DNA from: Chitinophagales bacterium
GTDB taxonomy: Bacteria; Bacteroidota; Bacteroidia; Chitinophagales; UBA10324
Direction: 5' to 3'
Assembly: GCA_019694975.1 (NCBI GenBank)
Contig: JAIBAY010000001.1
Coordinates: forward strand, 440,732 to 504,731
DNA: 64,000 nucleotides
The stretch's first letter is position 1; each line of letters starts with the position of its first letter. Positions 56,388 to 64,000 of this stretch are shown here, one piece after another. The translations under genes were made by a program, and so were the position numbers. Below the pieces are notes generated by a model. The model ran no database searches. It saw nothing but the letters and a program-made list of their open reading frames with translations, and was not told the DNA's origin.

Positions 56388-57842
56388 ATGGAACCAGTAA
56401 CCATCAGCGAATTAAAAAAAGTAATCGCACTCAGCGACCTGCCTGATGACCACCTGCAATGGATTCTTGATCATTCCGTGACTTCAGAATATGAAGATGG
56501 AACAGTGATTATGAAAACCGGTGAGACCCCCGAATTCATGATGTTTATCATTGAAGGCAAACTTTCATTTTACATGAATAATAATGGAACGCTGGTCCAT
56601 TTTTTTGAATTTGCCAACGATGAAGCCACCGGTGGAGCCACCGGCTTACTGCCTTATTCGAGGATGAAAGCTTCTCCCGGCTACTCTATTGCCAACGGAA
56701 AGCTGCGCAGCATCCGTATGAATAAGATACACTTTGCCGCACTGGAGCAACTCAATCCAGATCTCATTCAGCGGCTTATCGGTTATATGACGGAACGTGC
56801 CCGTTCATTTGCCACTACGCAGCTGCAGCATGAAAAAGTTAACGCATTGGGTAAACTTGCAGCCGGCATCGCACATGAGTTGAATAACCCGGCTGCCGCC
56901 ATCAACAGGATATCTGCAGAACTCAGCAAGCGGCTCGATGAAAATTACCTTTTAACTGAAAAACTGCTGCAATACAATATCAGTGCAGATCACTTGCGGA
57001 ATATCCGCAGCATGGTGCTGCAGAAAGAAAAGGAACTCAGCGGCAGACCTAAACTCAGCCCGATGCAAAAGCTGGAAAAAGAAGATGCAATCTATGACTG
57101 GCTCAAAGAACATGCACCGGCTGCCGGCAACCTGGCTGGTGAAACATTTGCGGATGCCGGATTCTCCGGTGAAGATCTTGGCATCATCTGTAAGGATGCC
57201 GGCAAGGAAGCTTTCATACATGTGCTTTACTGGATTGAAAACCTGTTAAGCTCTCAACGTGTCATCAAAGACCTTGATGAAGCATCTTCCAGGATTTCCA
57301 ACCTGGTGGGTGCCATTAAAAGCCATGTTCACATGGATCGTACCGCTGATTTGCAGCTCACGGATATTCACAGGGATATAGAAAACACATTGACACTGCT
57401 CGGATACAAGTTGCGGGAAAAAAATATTTCGGTTAAAAAAATCTTCGCTGAAGATCTTCCTGCCATTCCTGCCTATGTAGGCGAACTTAACCAGGTTTGG
57501 ACCAACATCATTGACAATGCGATCTTTGCAATGCCTAAGAACGGTGAGTTACTTATTGAAACCGGCTTCAACAATAAGGATGCAAATATCAAGTTCATTG
57601 ATAATGGTTCGGGCATCAGCGCGGATATACTCTCACGCATATTTGATCCGTTCTTCACCACCAAAAAAGTAGGCGAAGGAACTGGAATAGGATTAGATCT
57701 TGTAAACAGGGTCATCAAGCATCACAACGGGGAAATCAAAGTGAATTCAAAACCGGGCAGAACGGAGTTCCTCATCTGCCTGCCGACCGGTGAAATAAAA
57801 CAACTGAGAGATGAAACTACCGTTCATCATACTGGTGGATGA
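56388..57842 (+). CDS. histidine kinase with N-terminal cyclic-nucleotide-binding-like domain
   Basis: A cytosolic kinase of about 484 residues. Domain order: a cNMP-binding-like beta-roll (about 14-130), a HisKA helix with the phospho-histidine H163 in GKLAAGIAHELNNPAAA, a helical insert (about 195-290), a second helix region, and a HATPase domain (about 365-470; N box N374, DNGSGIS, GTGIGLDLV). No membrane segment or signal peptide, so the ligand is internal. ATG 56388 follows a TATTTTTAC element by 5 bases. The frame also has TTG at 56370. It overlaps the next gene by 32 bases, so they are coupled. The kinase resembles the cNMP-domain kinases paired with receiver-flavoprotein fusions in several phyla. 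Confidence 0.9.
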   Translation: MEPVTISELKKVIALSDLPDDHLQWILDHSVTSEYEDGTVIMKTGETPEFMMFIIEGKLSFYMNNNGTLVHFFEFANDEATGGATGLLPYSRMKASPGYSIANGKLRSIRMNKIHFAALEQLNPDLIQRLIGYMTERARSFATTQLQHEKVNALGKLAAGIAHELNNPAAAINRISAELSKRLDENYLLTEKLLQYNISADHLRNIRSMVLQKEKELSGRPKLSPMQKLEKEDAIYDWLKEHAPAAGNLAGETFADAGFSGEDLGIICKDAGKEAFIHVLYWIENLLSSQRVIKDLDEASSRISNLVGAIKSHVHMDRTADLQLTDIHRDIENTLTLLGYKLREKNISVKKIFAEDLPAIPAYVGELNQVWTNIIDNAIFAMPKNGELLIETGFNNKDANIKFIDNGSGISADILSRIFDPFFTTKKVGEGTGIGLDLVNRVIKHHNGEIKVNSKPGRTEFLICLPTGEIKQLRDETTVHHTGG

Positions 57843-59472
57843 CGATCAGCAGGTGCTCCACGCCATACAGCGCGATATCAGAAATGAATACCGTGATGCT
57901 TATCGTATCAGTGCCAATGCATCAGCCAGGGAAACACTGGAGCTGATGCGGGAGCTGCACCTTAAAAATGAAACAGTGGCACTGATCATCTCCGATCAGC
58001 GTATGCCGGAGATGGAAGGAGTTGATTTTCTGGCCAGGGCCAAGGAAATATATCCCGATTCAAAATCTGTTTTACTCACCGCTTACTCCGATATCGAAGC
58101 GGCTATCAGGGCTATCAACCTGATTAAGCTGGATTACTACCTGTTGAAACCATGGAATCCACCGGAAGAAAAACTCTATCCCATTGTTGATGACTTACTC
58201 GATGAGTGGAACGCCCTTTATAAACCTGATCATGAAGGCATCCGTATCATTGGCTTTCAATGGTCGCCCAAGTCACATAAGCTGAAAGAATTTCTTTCCG
58301 GAAACCTCATTCCTTTTTTATGGATGGATGCGGAATCCGATAAAGGAGCGGATCAATACCTTAGCAGCGCAAATATCACGGCTGCCCAGCTACCGTTGGT
58401 TATATTGAAAGACGGCTCATTCCTGGCAGATCCTTCCCTGCCCGATCTTGCATCCCGGGTTGGACTGCAGCAAACCGCCAGCCATGAAGTGTATGATGTA
58501 TTGATTATCGGTGCAGGGCCGGCAGGACTGGCAGCTTCCGTGTATGGTTCCTGCGAGGGACTTAAAACATTACTGATTGAAAAGAGCAACCCTGGCGGGC
58601 AGGCCGGCAGCAGTGCAAGGATTGAAAATTATCTTGGTTTTCCCAAAGGCCTTTCCGGTGCGGAACTCAGTCAGCGCGCCATTGCACAAACCCTTCGATT
58701 CGGAACAGAAATACTGACGCCCAAGAGTGTAAAAAACATCCACCTTCAAAATGGTTACAAGATGGTGGAGATGACGGATGGCATACAGGTAATGACGAAA
58801 TCTATCGTGATAGCGACCGGCGTGGAATACAGGAAGCTGGATATTCCGGGTATTGAAAATTTTACGGGTGCGGGCATTTACTATGGCGCAGCTTCCGTGG
58901 AAGCACGCGCATGCAAAAATCAAAGTGTATATATTGTCGGCGGCGCCAACTCAGCCTGCCAGGCTGCGCTGCACATCAGCAAGTTTGCCAGCGAAGTGCA
59001 CATGCTGATCCGGCGTGATTCCATCAGAAGTACGGCGGCAAATTACCTGGCGGAAAATATCAGCCAGACACCCAACATCTATGTGCATCCAAACACAGAA
59101 ATTGCAAAAGTGGAAGGCGAAAAGGAACTGGAAAGAATTACGCTGAAGAATGGTGCAACCGGTGAAGAAAAAACCGTACCTGCAAAAGCCCTTTTTATCT
59201 ATATCGGTGCAAGGCCCGGCACAGCGTGGCTGAATGATATTGTTTTGAAAGATGAAGCAGGATTCATCATTACCGGGAGTGACCTGAAGAAGACAAAATC
59301 ATTTCATTCCATGTGGAAACTGCAGCGCGATCCTTACATAGCCGAAACAAGCGTGCCCGGAATTTTCGCTTCAGGCGATGTGCGTTATGGTGCCATGACC
59401 GGAATTTCTGCCGCTGTCGGTGAAGGTGCCATGGCCATACGTTTCGTGCGGAAATACCTGAGTGAAATGTAA
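57811..59472 (+). CDS. response regulator fused to a thioredoxin-reductase-like flavoprotein
   Basis: A 553-residue fusion. Part 1 is a receiver (about 4-125) with D11/D12, phospho-acceptor D62 (ISDQRMPEM), T90 and K113. Part 2 (about 142-222) is a thioredoxin/glutaredoxin-like fold (RIIGFQWSPKSHKLKEFL) whose active-site cysteines are absent. Part 3 (about 228-550) is a thioredoxin-reductase-like FAD/NADPH domain: FAD loop GAGPAG (234-239), IATGVEYRKLDIPG, NADPH loop VGGANSA (376-382), RR401-402, and the FAD tail ASGDVRYGAMTGISAAVGEGA. Where true reductases have CxxC the sequence reads YYGAASVE, so the redox cysteine pair is missing. C368 remains nearby. Overlaps the kinase gene by 32 bases. 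Confidence 0.88.
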   Translation: MKLPFIILVDDDQQVLHAIQRDIRNEYRDAYRISANASARETLELMRELHLKNETVALIISDQRMPEMEGVDFLARAKEIYPDSKSVLLTAYSDIEAAIRAINLIKLDYYLLKPWNPPEEKLYPIVDDLLDEWNALYKPDHEGIRIIGFQWSPKSHKLKEFLSGNLIPFLWMDAESDKGADQYLSSANITAAQLPLVILKDGSFLADPSLPDLASRVGLQQTASHEVYDVLIIGAGPAGLAASVYGSCEGLKTLLIEKSNPGGQAGSSARIENYLGFPKGLSGAELSQRAIAQTLRFGTEILTPKSVKNIHLQNGYKMVEMTDGIQVMTKSIVIATGVEYRKLDIPGIENFTGAGIYYGAASVEARACKNQSVYIVGGANSACQAALHISKFASEVHMLIRRDSIRSTAANYLAENISQTPNIYVHPNTEIAKVEGEKELERITLKNGATGEEKTVPAKALFIYIGARPGTAWLNDIVLKDEAGFIITGSDLKKTKSFHSMWKLQRDPYIAETSVPGIFASGDVRYGAMTGISAAVGEGAMAIRFVRKYLSEM

Positions 59473-59724
59473 TCTTGTAACTGTTGCCGGAGAGACTCGC
59501 GGTAAAGGTTTAGCCGCATCAAATTTTAATGTTCCGGCAGATTTGTATGAAACTTCCGTATAAGACACAGGTCGCCGGTTATTAAAATTATGGCCGGTCA
59601 ATCGCAGTCCGTAACAACACAGTTTATGACACTTTAACAATAGAAGAAGATAACGTTGCAAGATGTTGCAAAAATGATCATCGGCCATTCATTGCAGTTA
59701 ATCCCTGAAAATTCATAAACACAG

Positions 59725-60702
59725 ATGATGACGAAGCAGCAGGTTTTATCTGATCTCAAAAAACACTTACATACCGCAATAGCACTCGAACATTCCACTT
59801 TGCCGCCATATCTCACTGCCTATTGGAGCATTCATGGTAACTCAGAAAATGCATTGCATGTAAAAGACTATTTCCTGTCAGTTATCCGGGAAGAAATGCT
59901 GCACATGGCAATGGCATGCAACATATTGAATGCTATCGGCGGTACGCCATTCATCAATGATCCATCCATCTTGCCTTCATTTCCCTCTGCGTTGCCGGGC
60001 CACAGCAAAACGAATAATGCATTCATCGTTCACCTGGATAAATGCTGCCCACAGGCTGTTGCAAACTTCGCGCAGATAGAGATGCCGGAAGAACTGGCCG
60101 GGAAGAAACACTATGACGACGGATGGAGTACAATAGGAGAATTTTATGATGAGATAGCAGCGCTCATACGCCATGATTCACTCAGTGATCTTGATTTTGC
60201 CGGAGGAAGACAGGTTGACAACTCCTTCAATCCCGGTAAAGGCACACTTTATACAGTGCACAGCAGGCAGGATGCACTGAATGCACTGGACGAAATAATT
60301 GATCAGGGTGAAGGTCATTCCGGGAAACTGTATAACAAAGATCATGAACTCACACACTATTGGAAATTTATTACTATCCGCGACCTGATGGCGAAAAATC
60401 TCTGGCACTATGAAGCGGAGGTGATGAACATGGGCAGGGATCCGGATGAAAAATATTTCTCGGAGGATGCGCGGCAAATCAATTACCGTTTCAACATGCT
60501 ATACAGTGAATTACTGGATGCCATGCAGGTGGCATTCAGCAGCGAGGTGCCATCACTGGCCGAACCGATTCGCATCATGTATATGCTGAAAAAACCTGCC
60601 ATCACGCTCATGCAATTACCTTTAATTGGCAAGGCGGGAAATGCCGGACCAACTTTCCGCTACTTATCTCCGGAAGAAAGGATAGCGTTGTTGCACCCTT
60701 GA
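59725..60702 (+). CDS. ferritin-like diiron domain protein
   Basis: A 325-residue cytosolic protein of the ferritin-like family related to the C-terminal domain of VioB and RebD-type enzymes (PF12902 type). The four-helix bundle signs are E22 (AIALEHSTLPPYL), E57 and H60 in REEMLHMAMA, and further carboxylate/histidine candidates in YDEIAALIRHD and HYEAEVMNMG. Homologues appear in secondary-metabolite pathways and as stand-alone genes. The function here is unknown. It lies 252 bases after the redox fusion gene with no clear shared transcript. Starts at 59725 or 59728. Confidence 0.8.
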   Translation: MMTKQQVLSDLKKHLHTAIALEHSTLPPYLTAYWSIHGNSENALHVKDYFLSVIREEMLHMAMACNILNAIGGTPFINDPSILPSFPSALPGHSKTNNAFIVHLDKCCPQAVANFAQIEMPEELAGKKHYDDGWSTIGEFYDEIAALIRHDSLSDLDFAGGRQVDNSFNPGKGTLYTVHSRQDALNALDEIIDQGEGHSGKLYNKDHELTHYWKFITIRDLMAKNLWHYEAEVMNMGRDPDEKYFSEDARQINYRFNMLYSELLDAMQVAFSSEVPSLAEPIRIMYMLKKPAITLMQLPLIGKAGNAGPTFRYLSPEERIALLHP

Positions 60703-60940
60703 ATCCTTTTAATCTGCTATCTGCGTATCGATATGGTGTGCCGGCAGTCAGCAGAATGGTGATAATCGCTGCGGTTATTCGTACAGGAATTCTTTCACGG
60801 TTTCCGTTAATCCATTAACAATTGTTGCGTAATTTTATAGTGTAAAGTTATTGGTGTATGATGATATAGCTACAAAACCGTTTAGGGTTTTTTATTGTAA
60901 TCATCCGGCGGTGAAACTTCAACTCTAAAGTGTAAGCACA
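60703..60940. other. 238-base spacer with a mini-hairpin before the cystathionine-synthase gene
   Basis: AAAACC (60874-60879) and GGTTTT (60886-60891) make a 6-bp stem followed by further Ts, about 50 bases before the ATG at 60941. It looks like a weak terminator inside the leader, which could be an attenuator, but no upstream antiterminator or riboswitch fold was recognised. Confidence 0.3.
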
Positions 60941-62203
60941 ATGGAAACCAGTCATAAATTCAAGCCTGAGAGCCTGATGATGTCGTATGGATACAAGCCA
61001 TCACTTTCAGAAGGCGCCATTAAGTCGCCTGTTTTTCAGACCAGCACTTTTGTATTCAAGAGTGCGGAAGAAGGCAAATCCTTTTTTGAAGTCGCCTATG
61101 GCTTACGCGAAAAAAGAATCAATGAAAAGCCAGGTTTGATTTACAGCCGCATCAATAATCCTGATCTCGAAATATTGGAAAACCGATTAACCTTATGGGA
61201 TGAAGCGGAAGACTGCGCGGTGTTTGAAAGTGGTATGTCTGCCATCTCCACCGTATTGCTGGAGTTTCTTCAACCCGGCGACCTGCTGCTGTTCAGCATT
61301 CCTGTATATGGCGGAACTGATCACCTGATCAATCATTTCCTCACTAAATTCGGTGTACATGTGCTGCCATTTAAACCCGGCATGGAACAGGATGAGATAG
61401 AAAACCAGATCGAACAAACCGGATTGGCGGATAAGCTGGCAATGATTTTTGTGGAATCACCCGCGAACCCCACCAACTCACTCATCGATATAAACTGCTG
61501 CAAAGCTATTGCTGATAAATACAGCAACAGGAATAAGCAGGTCTATCTGTCGGTTGACAACACTTACATGGGTCCGCTTTGGCAACACCCTTTGAAGTTA
61601 GGTGCTGATTTTTCTATTTACTCCGCCACAAAATATATCGGAGGACACAGTGATGTGATAGCCGGCGCCTGCTGTGGAAGCAAAGCGCTGATTGGCAGGG
61701 TTAAAACACTGAGGACCTTTTTAGGCAATATGGCGTCACCACATACCGGATGGTTGCTGATGCGCAGCCTTGAAACATTAAAGGTCAGAATGGAACAACA
61801 GACATTCAATGCAGAAAAAGTTGCCGACTTCCTGAATTTTCATCCCAAGATCGAAAAGGTAAATTACCCCGGGCTGATTCCGAAAGACACTAAAGAATAT
61901 GCAATCTTTAAACGACAATGTTCTGCACCGGGTGCCATGCTCTCATTTGAAATTACAGGTGGCGAAACGGAAGCATTTATTTTTATGAATGCTTTGAAAC
62001 TGATCAGGCTGGCGGTGAGCCTTGGCGGAACTGAATCATTGGCGGAGCACCCTGCAACCATGACACATGCAGGCGTTGAACCACATCAGCGGATGGAGAT
62101 GGGAATAACGGATAAACTTATCAGGCTTTCCATTGGTGTGGAAAACTATAATGATATCATCTGGGATCTGGAGCAGGCATTAGCCAAATTACAATTGCAG
62201 TAG
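60941..62203 (+). CDS. cystathionine gamma-synthase family PLP enzyme
   Basis: A 420-residue PLP enzyme of the Cys/Met metabolism class (gamma-synthase, gamma-lyase, homocysteine synthase). The PLP lysine is K231 in YSATKYIGGHSDVIAG. The N terminus has YSRINNPDLEILENRL and SGMSAISTVLLEF, and the C terminus SLGGTESLAEHPATMTHAG is family-typical. The slightly divergent N-terminal part (residues 48-64, FFEVAYGLREKRINEKP) fits the broad cystathionine gamma-synthase family subgroup whose exact reaction is not settled, so no symbol is given. It stands alone. Confidence 0.9.
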   Translation: METSHKFKPESLMMSYGYKPSLSEGAIKSPVFQTSTFVFKSAEEGKSFFEVAYGLREKRINEKPGLIYSRINNPDLEILENRLTLWDEAEDCAVFESGMSAISTVLLEFLQPGDLLLFSIPVYGGTDHLINHFLTKFGVHVLPFKPGMEQDEIENQIEQTGLADKLAMIFVESPANPTNSLIDINCCKAIADKYSNRNKQVYLSVDNTYMGPLWQHPLKLGADFSIYSATKYIGGHSDVIAGACCGSKALIGRVKTLRTFLGNMASPHTGWLLMRSLETLKVRMEQQTFNAEKVADFLNFHPKIEKVNYPGLIPKDTKEYAIFKRQCSAPGAMLSFEITGGETEAFIFMNALKLIRLAVSLGGTESLAEHPATMTHAGVEPHQRMEMGITDKLIRLSIGVENYNDIIWDLEQALAKLQLQ

Positions 62204-62578
62204 TCAGCGCAATTAAATGTTTATAATTCCGGATCTACCAGTAAAAATCCGTGAGGCTATTGTACGAAGTGTACACAGCGTGCTCATTATTGCAGGTAAG
62301 AAACTGATTTGCAGTCACTGAATATTTCAACGTGAGTGCTAAAGCGAATGCTGCTTTGAGTTACTGCATACAGAAGGATGCAACCGGTTGCATCACAGCG
62401 CCTGTTCAGCGAAAATCGCCATTCCTTCACTAATCGTTATACTGTTGCATCTTGGTGAATGGTGCTGTTCACTTTGCTTTCGGGCAATAACTTCCCTATT
62501 TATTCTGCAAAATGACCATTGTCATTTTTCATGGCTGGCAGCAGTTCTAATTTTATGCTTCAATAAATCACTTTAGCC
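62204..62578. other. 375-base spacer carrying an 18-bp palindrome
   Basis: It lies before the last T9SS gene. Besides the palindrome at 62377-62394 and a repeat of its half-site at 62444-62451, it has no credible gene or recognised RNA. No clear promoter was identified. Confidence 0.45.
62377..62394. promoter_or_regulatory. 18-bp perfect palindrome, possible operator
   Basis: GATGCAACCGGTTGCATC is perfectly self-complementary. The half-site GTTGCATC recurs at 62444-62451, about 50 bases closer to the T9SS gene. The size and symmetry fit a dimeric regulator site for either neighbour. The regulator is not known. Confidence 0.4.
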
Positions 62579-63595
62579 ATGAAACTCCTGCTAACCTTTA
62601 TTCTGGCATTATGGCTCACGTTGCCCTCTTATGCGCAGATTACCATTACATCAGCCAATACCCCTGATGCAGGTGACAATTTTGTTGCACAGGGTTGTGA
62701 TACTACAGGTGTTGAACCCGGAAACAGTGGAGCGAATATTACCTGGAATTTCAGTTCGCTTGTCCCATCTGGCGAAACAGTTACTTATGAATATGTTGCA
62801 CCGGAAGGAACGCCATTTGCATCCTCTTTCCCTTCTGCCTCCATCGTTCAGAATGTACTGAACAGTTTATACATATACTACAATGTCAATGAATCCTCTC
62901 AGAGTTTATTAGGTATAGGAGGAAGCGTGATGGTGGAAGTATATGACAATCCTGAATTATTGATTTCATTTCCATTCACTTACAATTCCACTTTAACAGA
63001 TCCCTTTTCAGCTTCATATGAGATACTGGGCCTTACAAACTATCATTTCGGCACTCATACACTTACTGCTGATGCCTATGGAACACTCATCCTTCCAACA
63101 GGTACATATAACAATGTGCTTCGCGTAAAATCCAATACCGATGCCAAAGACTCCATGTACATCTTCGGTTCATCAACAGTCAACCATGATGTTACGTCAT
63201 CATGGATTTGGTACACCGCCGGTGGTAAAAGTCCCATATTGGAAATCGTAAAAACAACAACAACTTCGCAAAGCGAAACCATTCATAGCAAATCGGTAGC
63301 TTATAAGAGCGAGGGCACCTTCATTGCTGAAAATAATGCCGTGCAAAATATCAGCATCAGTCCTAATCCGGTTGCAGATGCAGCAATCATCACCGTCAAT
63401 TTTAAAAATGCCGGTGCTGCTGTAATCAATGTGCTCGACATGGCCGGAAATAATGTGCAGCCAGTATACAGCGGACCCTTTCATCGCGGTGTAAATAATT
63501 TTCAGTTTAACAGGGTTCAGCTATCTGCCGGTATGTACCTGTTGGAAGTCAATGCAGGCGGAGTACGTGAACTGGTAAAATTTGTTATCTGGTAA
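62579..63595 (+). CDS. T9SS-secreted protein with type A sorting domain
   Basis: A 338-residue exported protein. Signal peptide (cleavage near S-Y-A-Q, about 20), a beta-rich body (about 21-255) with no catalytic motif, and a T9SS type A tail (about 260-338; ISPNPVADAAIITV, LDMAGNNVQPV, AGMYLLEV). Short relatives of this kind are common surface or released proteins of unknown role in Bacteroidota. The PNP-style start of the tail and the closing hydrophobic strands are intact. The gene is single and ends before the last spacer. Confidence 0.83.
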   Translation: MKLLLTFILALWLTLPSYAQITITSANTPDAGDNFVAQGCDTTGVEPGNSGANITWNFSSLVPSGETVTYEYVAPEGTPFASSFPSASIVQNVLNSLYIYYNVNESSQSLLGIGGSVMVEVYDNPELLISFPFTYNSTLTDPFSASYEILGLTNYHFGTHTLTADAYGTLILPTGTYNNVLRVKSNTDAKDSMYIFGSSTVNHDVTSSWIWYTAGGKSPILEIVKTTTTSQSETIHSKSVAYKSEGTFIAENNAVQNISISPNPVADAAIITVNFKNAGAAVINVLDMAGNNVQPVYSGPFHRGVNNFQFNRVQLSAGMYLLEVNAGGVRELVKFVIW

Positions 63596-63923
63596 GCAGA
63601 AACTAATGCATAGCAATGATGAGCGGCGGCTAACAAATTCCTTGCACAAGTTTGCAGGCGGCATGAAGGTATCCGGTGGTGATGTTGGGAGATCGTGTGG
63701 TGATCTGTATACATTATGCAGGAACAATGAAAACAGGCCAGAGCGTAAGAAGATGGGTGATTCCATTAAACACAACAGCTAACATCTTTTGCCACCGTCA
63801 CGGTTCGGCTCCGTTGGCTGAACGCAGTGTTCACGGTGGAATCATTTCATTTTCACAATCCAGTATTGACAACCGGTTACAACATCATCGGCCGTTTTAT
63901 ATGCATCCATCAACCAGCAATCC
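63596..63923. other. 328-base spacer with a structured region
   Basis: Two nested inverted repeats occur: CCACCGT (63792-63798) with ACGGTGG (63833-63839), enclosing GTTC/GAAC arms at about 63803-63823. A CAACCGGTT at 63870-63878 shares its core with the palindrome at 62377. Short overlapping frames here have no motifs and are not called. It may hold the leader of the gene at 63924. Confidence 0.4.
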
Positions 63924-64000
63924 ATGAATCATCATCTCTTACCGGTGGCTGAAACTTATGAATTGTATAACAGCAGCGCTGACGGATTGAGCACTGATGA
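63924..64000 (+). CDS. partial gene, possible N terminus of a cation-transporting P-type ATPase
   Basis: The ATG at 63924 opens a frame of 25 codons to the window edge. The residues read MNHHLLPVAETYELYNSSAD then GLSTD. A short helix followed by GLS/T-x-D/E is the usual N-terminal cation-ATPase domain pattern (the GLS motif before EA..R). The visible part is too short to be sure. The body of the gene lies beyond this window. Confidence 0.45.
   Translation, partial: MNHHLLPVAETYELYNSSADGLSTD

Noticed and set aside
59655..59671. Direct repeat GTTGCAA ten bases apart before the ferritin-like gene
   Set aside because: Only two short copies; not enough to call an operator.

Overview
The window is a contiguous stretch of a Bacteroidota chromosome, most likely from the Chitinophagales/Sphingobacteriales side of the phylum. 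Evidence for this: a complete porP-gldK-gldL-gldM-gldN type IX secretion (T9SS) cluster, six genes whose products end in T9SS type A sorting domains, phylum-typical families (DUF4271, DUF4783, DUF5522), and promoters of the Bacteroidota kind (-33 TTTG, about 19-21 bases, then -7 TAnnTTTG). Coding is dense, on both strands, with about 48 credible genes. I saw no rRNA, tRNA, insertion sequence, phage gene or CRISPR array.

Layout. 0.2-6.1 kb (minus): T9SS core and motor, porP then gldKLMN. 6.4-10.0 kb (minus): a BamA/TamA-like barrel, a DUF4271 membrane protein and uroporphyrinogen-III synthase. 10.2-16.1 kb: hemW, a leucine-rich-repeat protein, lysS, a cation-efflux transporter and a single-domain response regulator. 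16.3-23.6 kb: metK, a T9SS cargo protein, carA, a Tat-type flavin amine oxidase, ispE and a DUF58 protein. 23.9-31.2 kb: a leucine-rich T9SS cargo protein, trxA, a small unknown gene, dnaE and a SUI1/YciH factor. 31.6-34.9 kb: a secreted FN3-sulfatase, nadC and a DUF4783 protein. 35.3-42.5 kb (plus): gpmI, an unknown lipoprotein, two NlpC/P60 proteins flanking the NAD(P)HX repair enzyme nnr, purB and a DUF5522 miniprotein. 42.4-48.7 kb: a LolC/E-like permease, a DUF1343 (NamZ-like) muramidase, fmt, dapF and an HtrA protease. 49.3-54.3 kb: two tandem paralogous giant surface proteins (beta-helix, PKD repeats, T9SS tail). 54.6-55.9 kb: icd. 56.4-60.7 kb: a cNMP-domain histidine kinase overlapping a receiver/flavin-reductase fusion, then a ferritin-like protein. 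60.9-64 kb: a cystathionine gamma-synthase family enzyme, a T9SS cargo protein, and the first codons of what may be a cation P-type ATPase.

How the parts relate. The secretion machine at the left end could export the six T9SS cargo proteins spread across the window. Housekeeping genes (heme, lysine-tRNA charging, SAM, pyrimidine/arginine, isoprenoid, NAD, purine, peptidoglycan precursor and TCA functions) lie between them. The least conventional unit is the 56.4-59.5 kb two-component pair. Its output is a flavoprotein that looks like thioredoxin reductase but lacks the CxxC redox pair, so a phosphorelay may control redox chemistry directly rather than transcription. I found no wholly unknown multi-gene system. 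The best leads are that redox relay, several perfect intergenic palindromes (5028-5041, 40789-40802, 62377-62394), and a 15-bp hairpin with a GUAA loop and no U-tract after icd. All calls come from reading the sequence and family knowledge; no database search was run.
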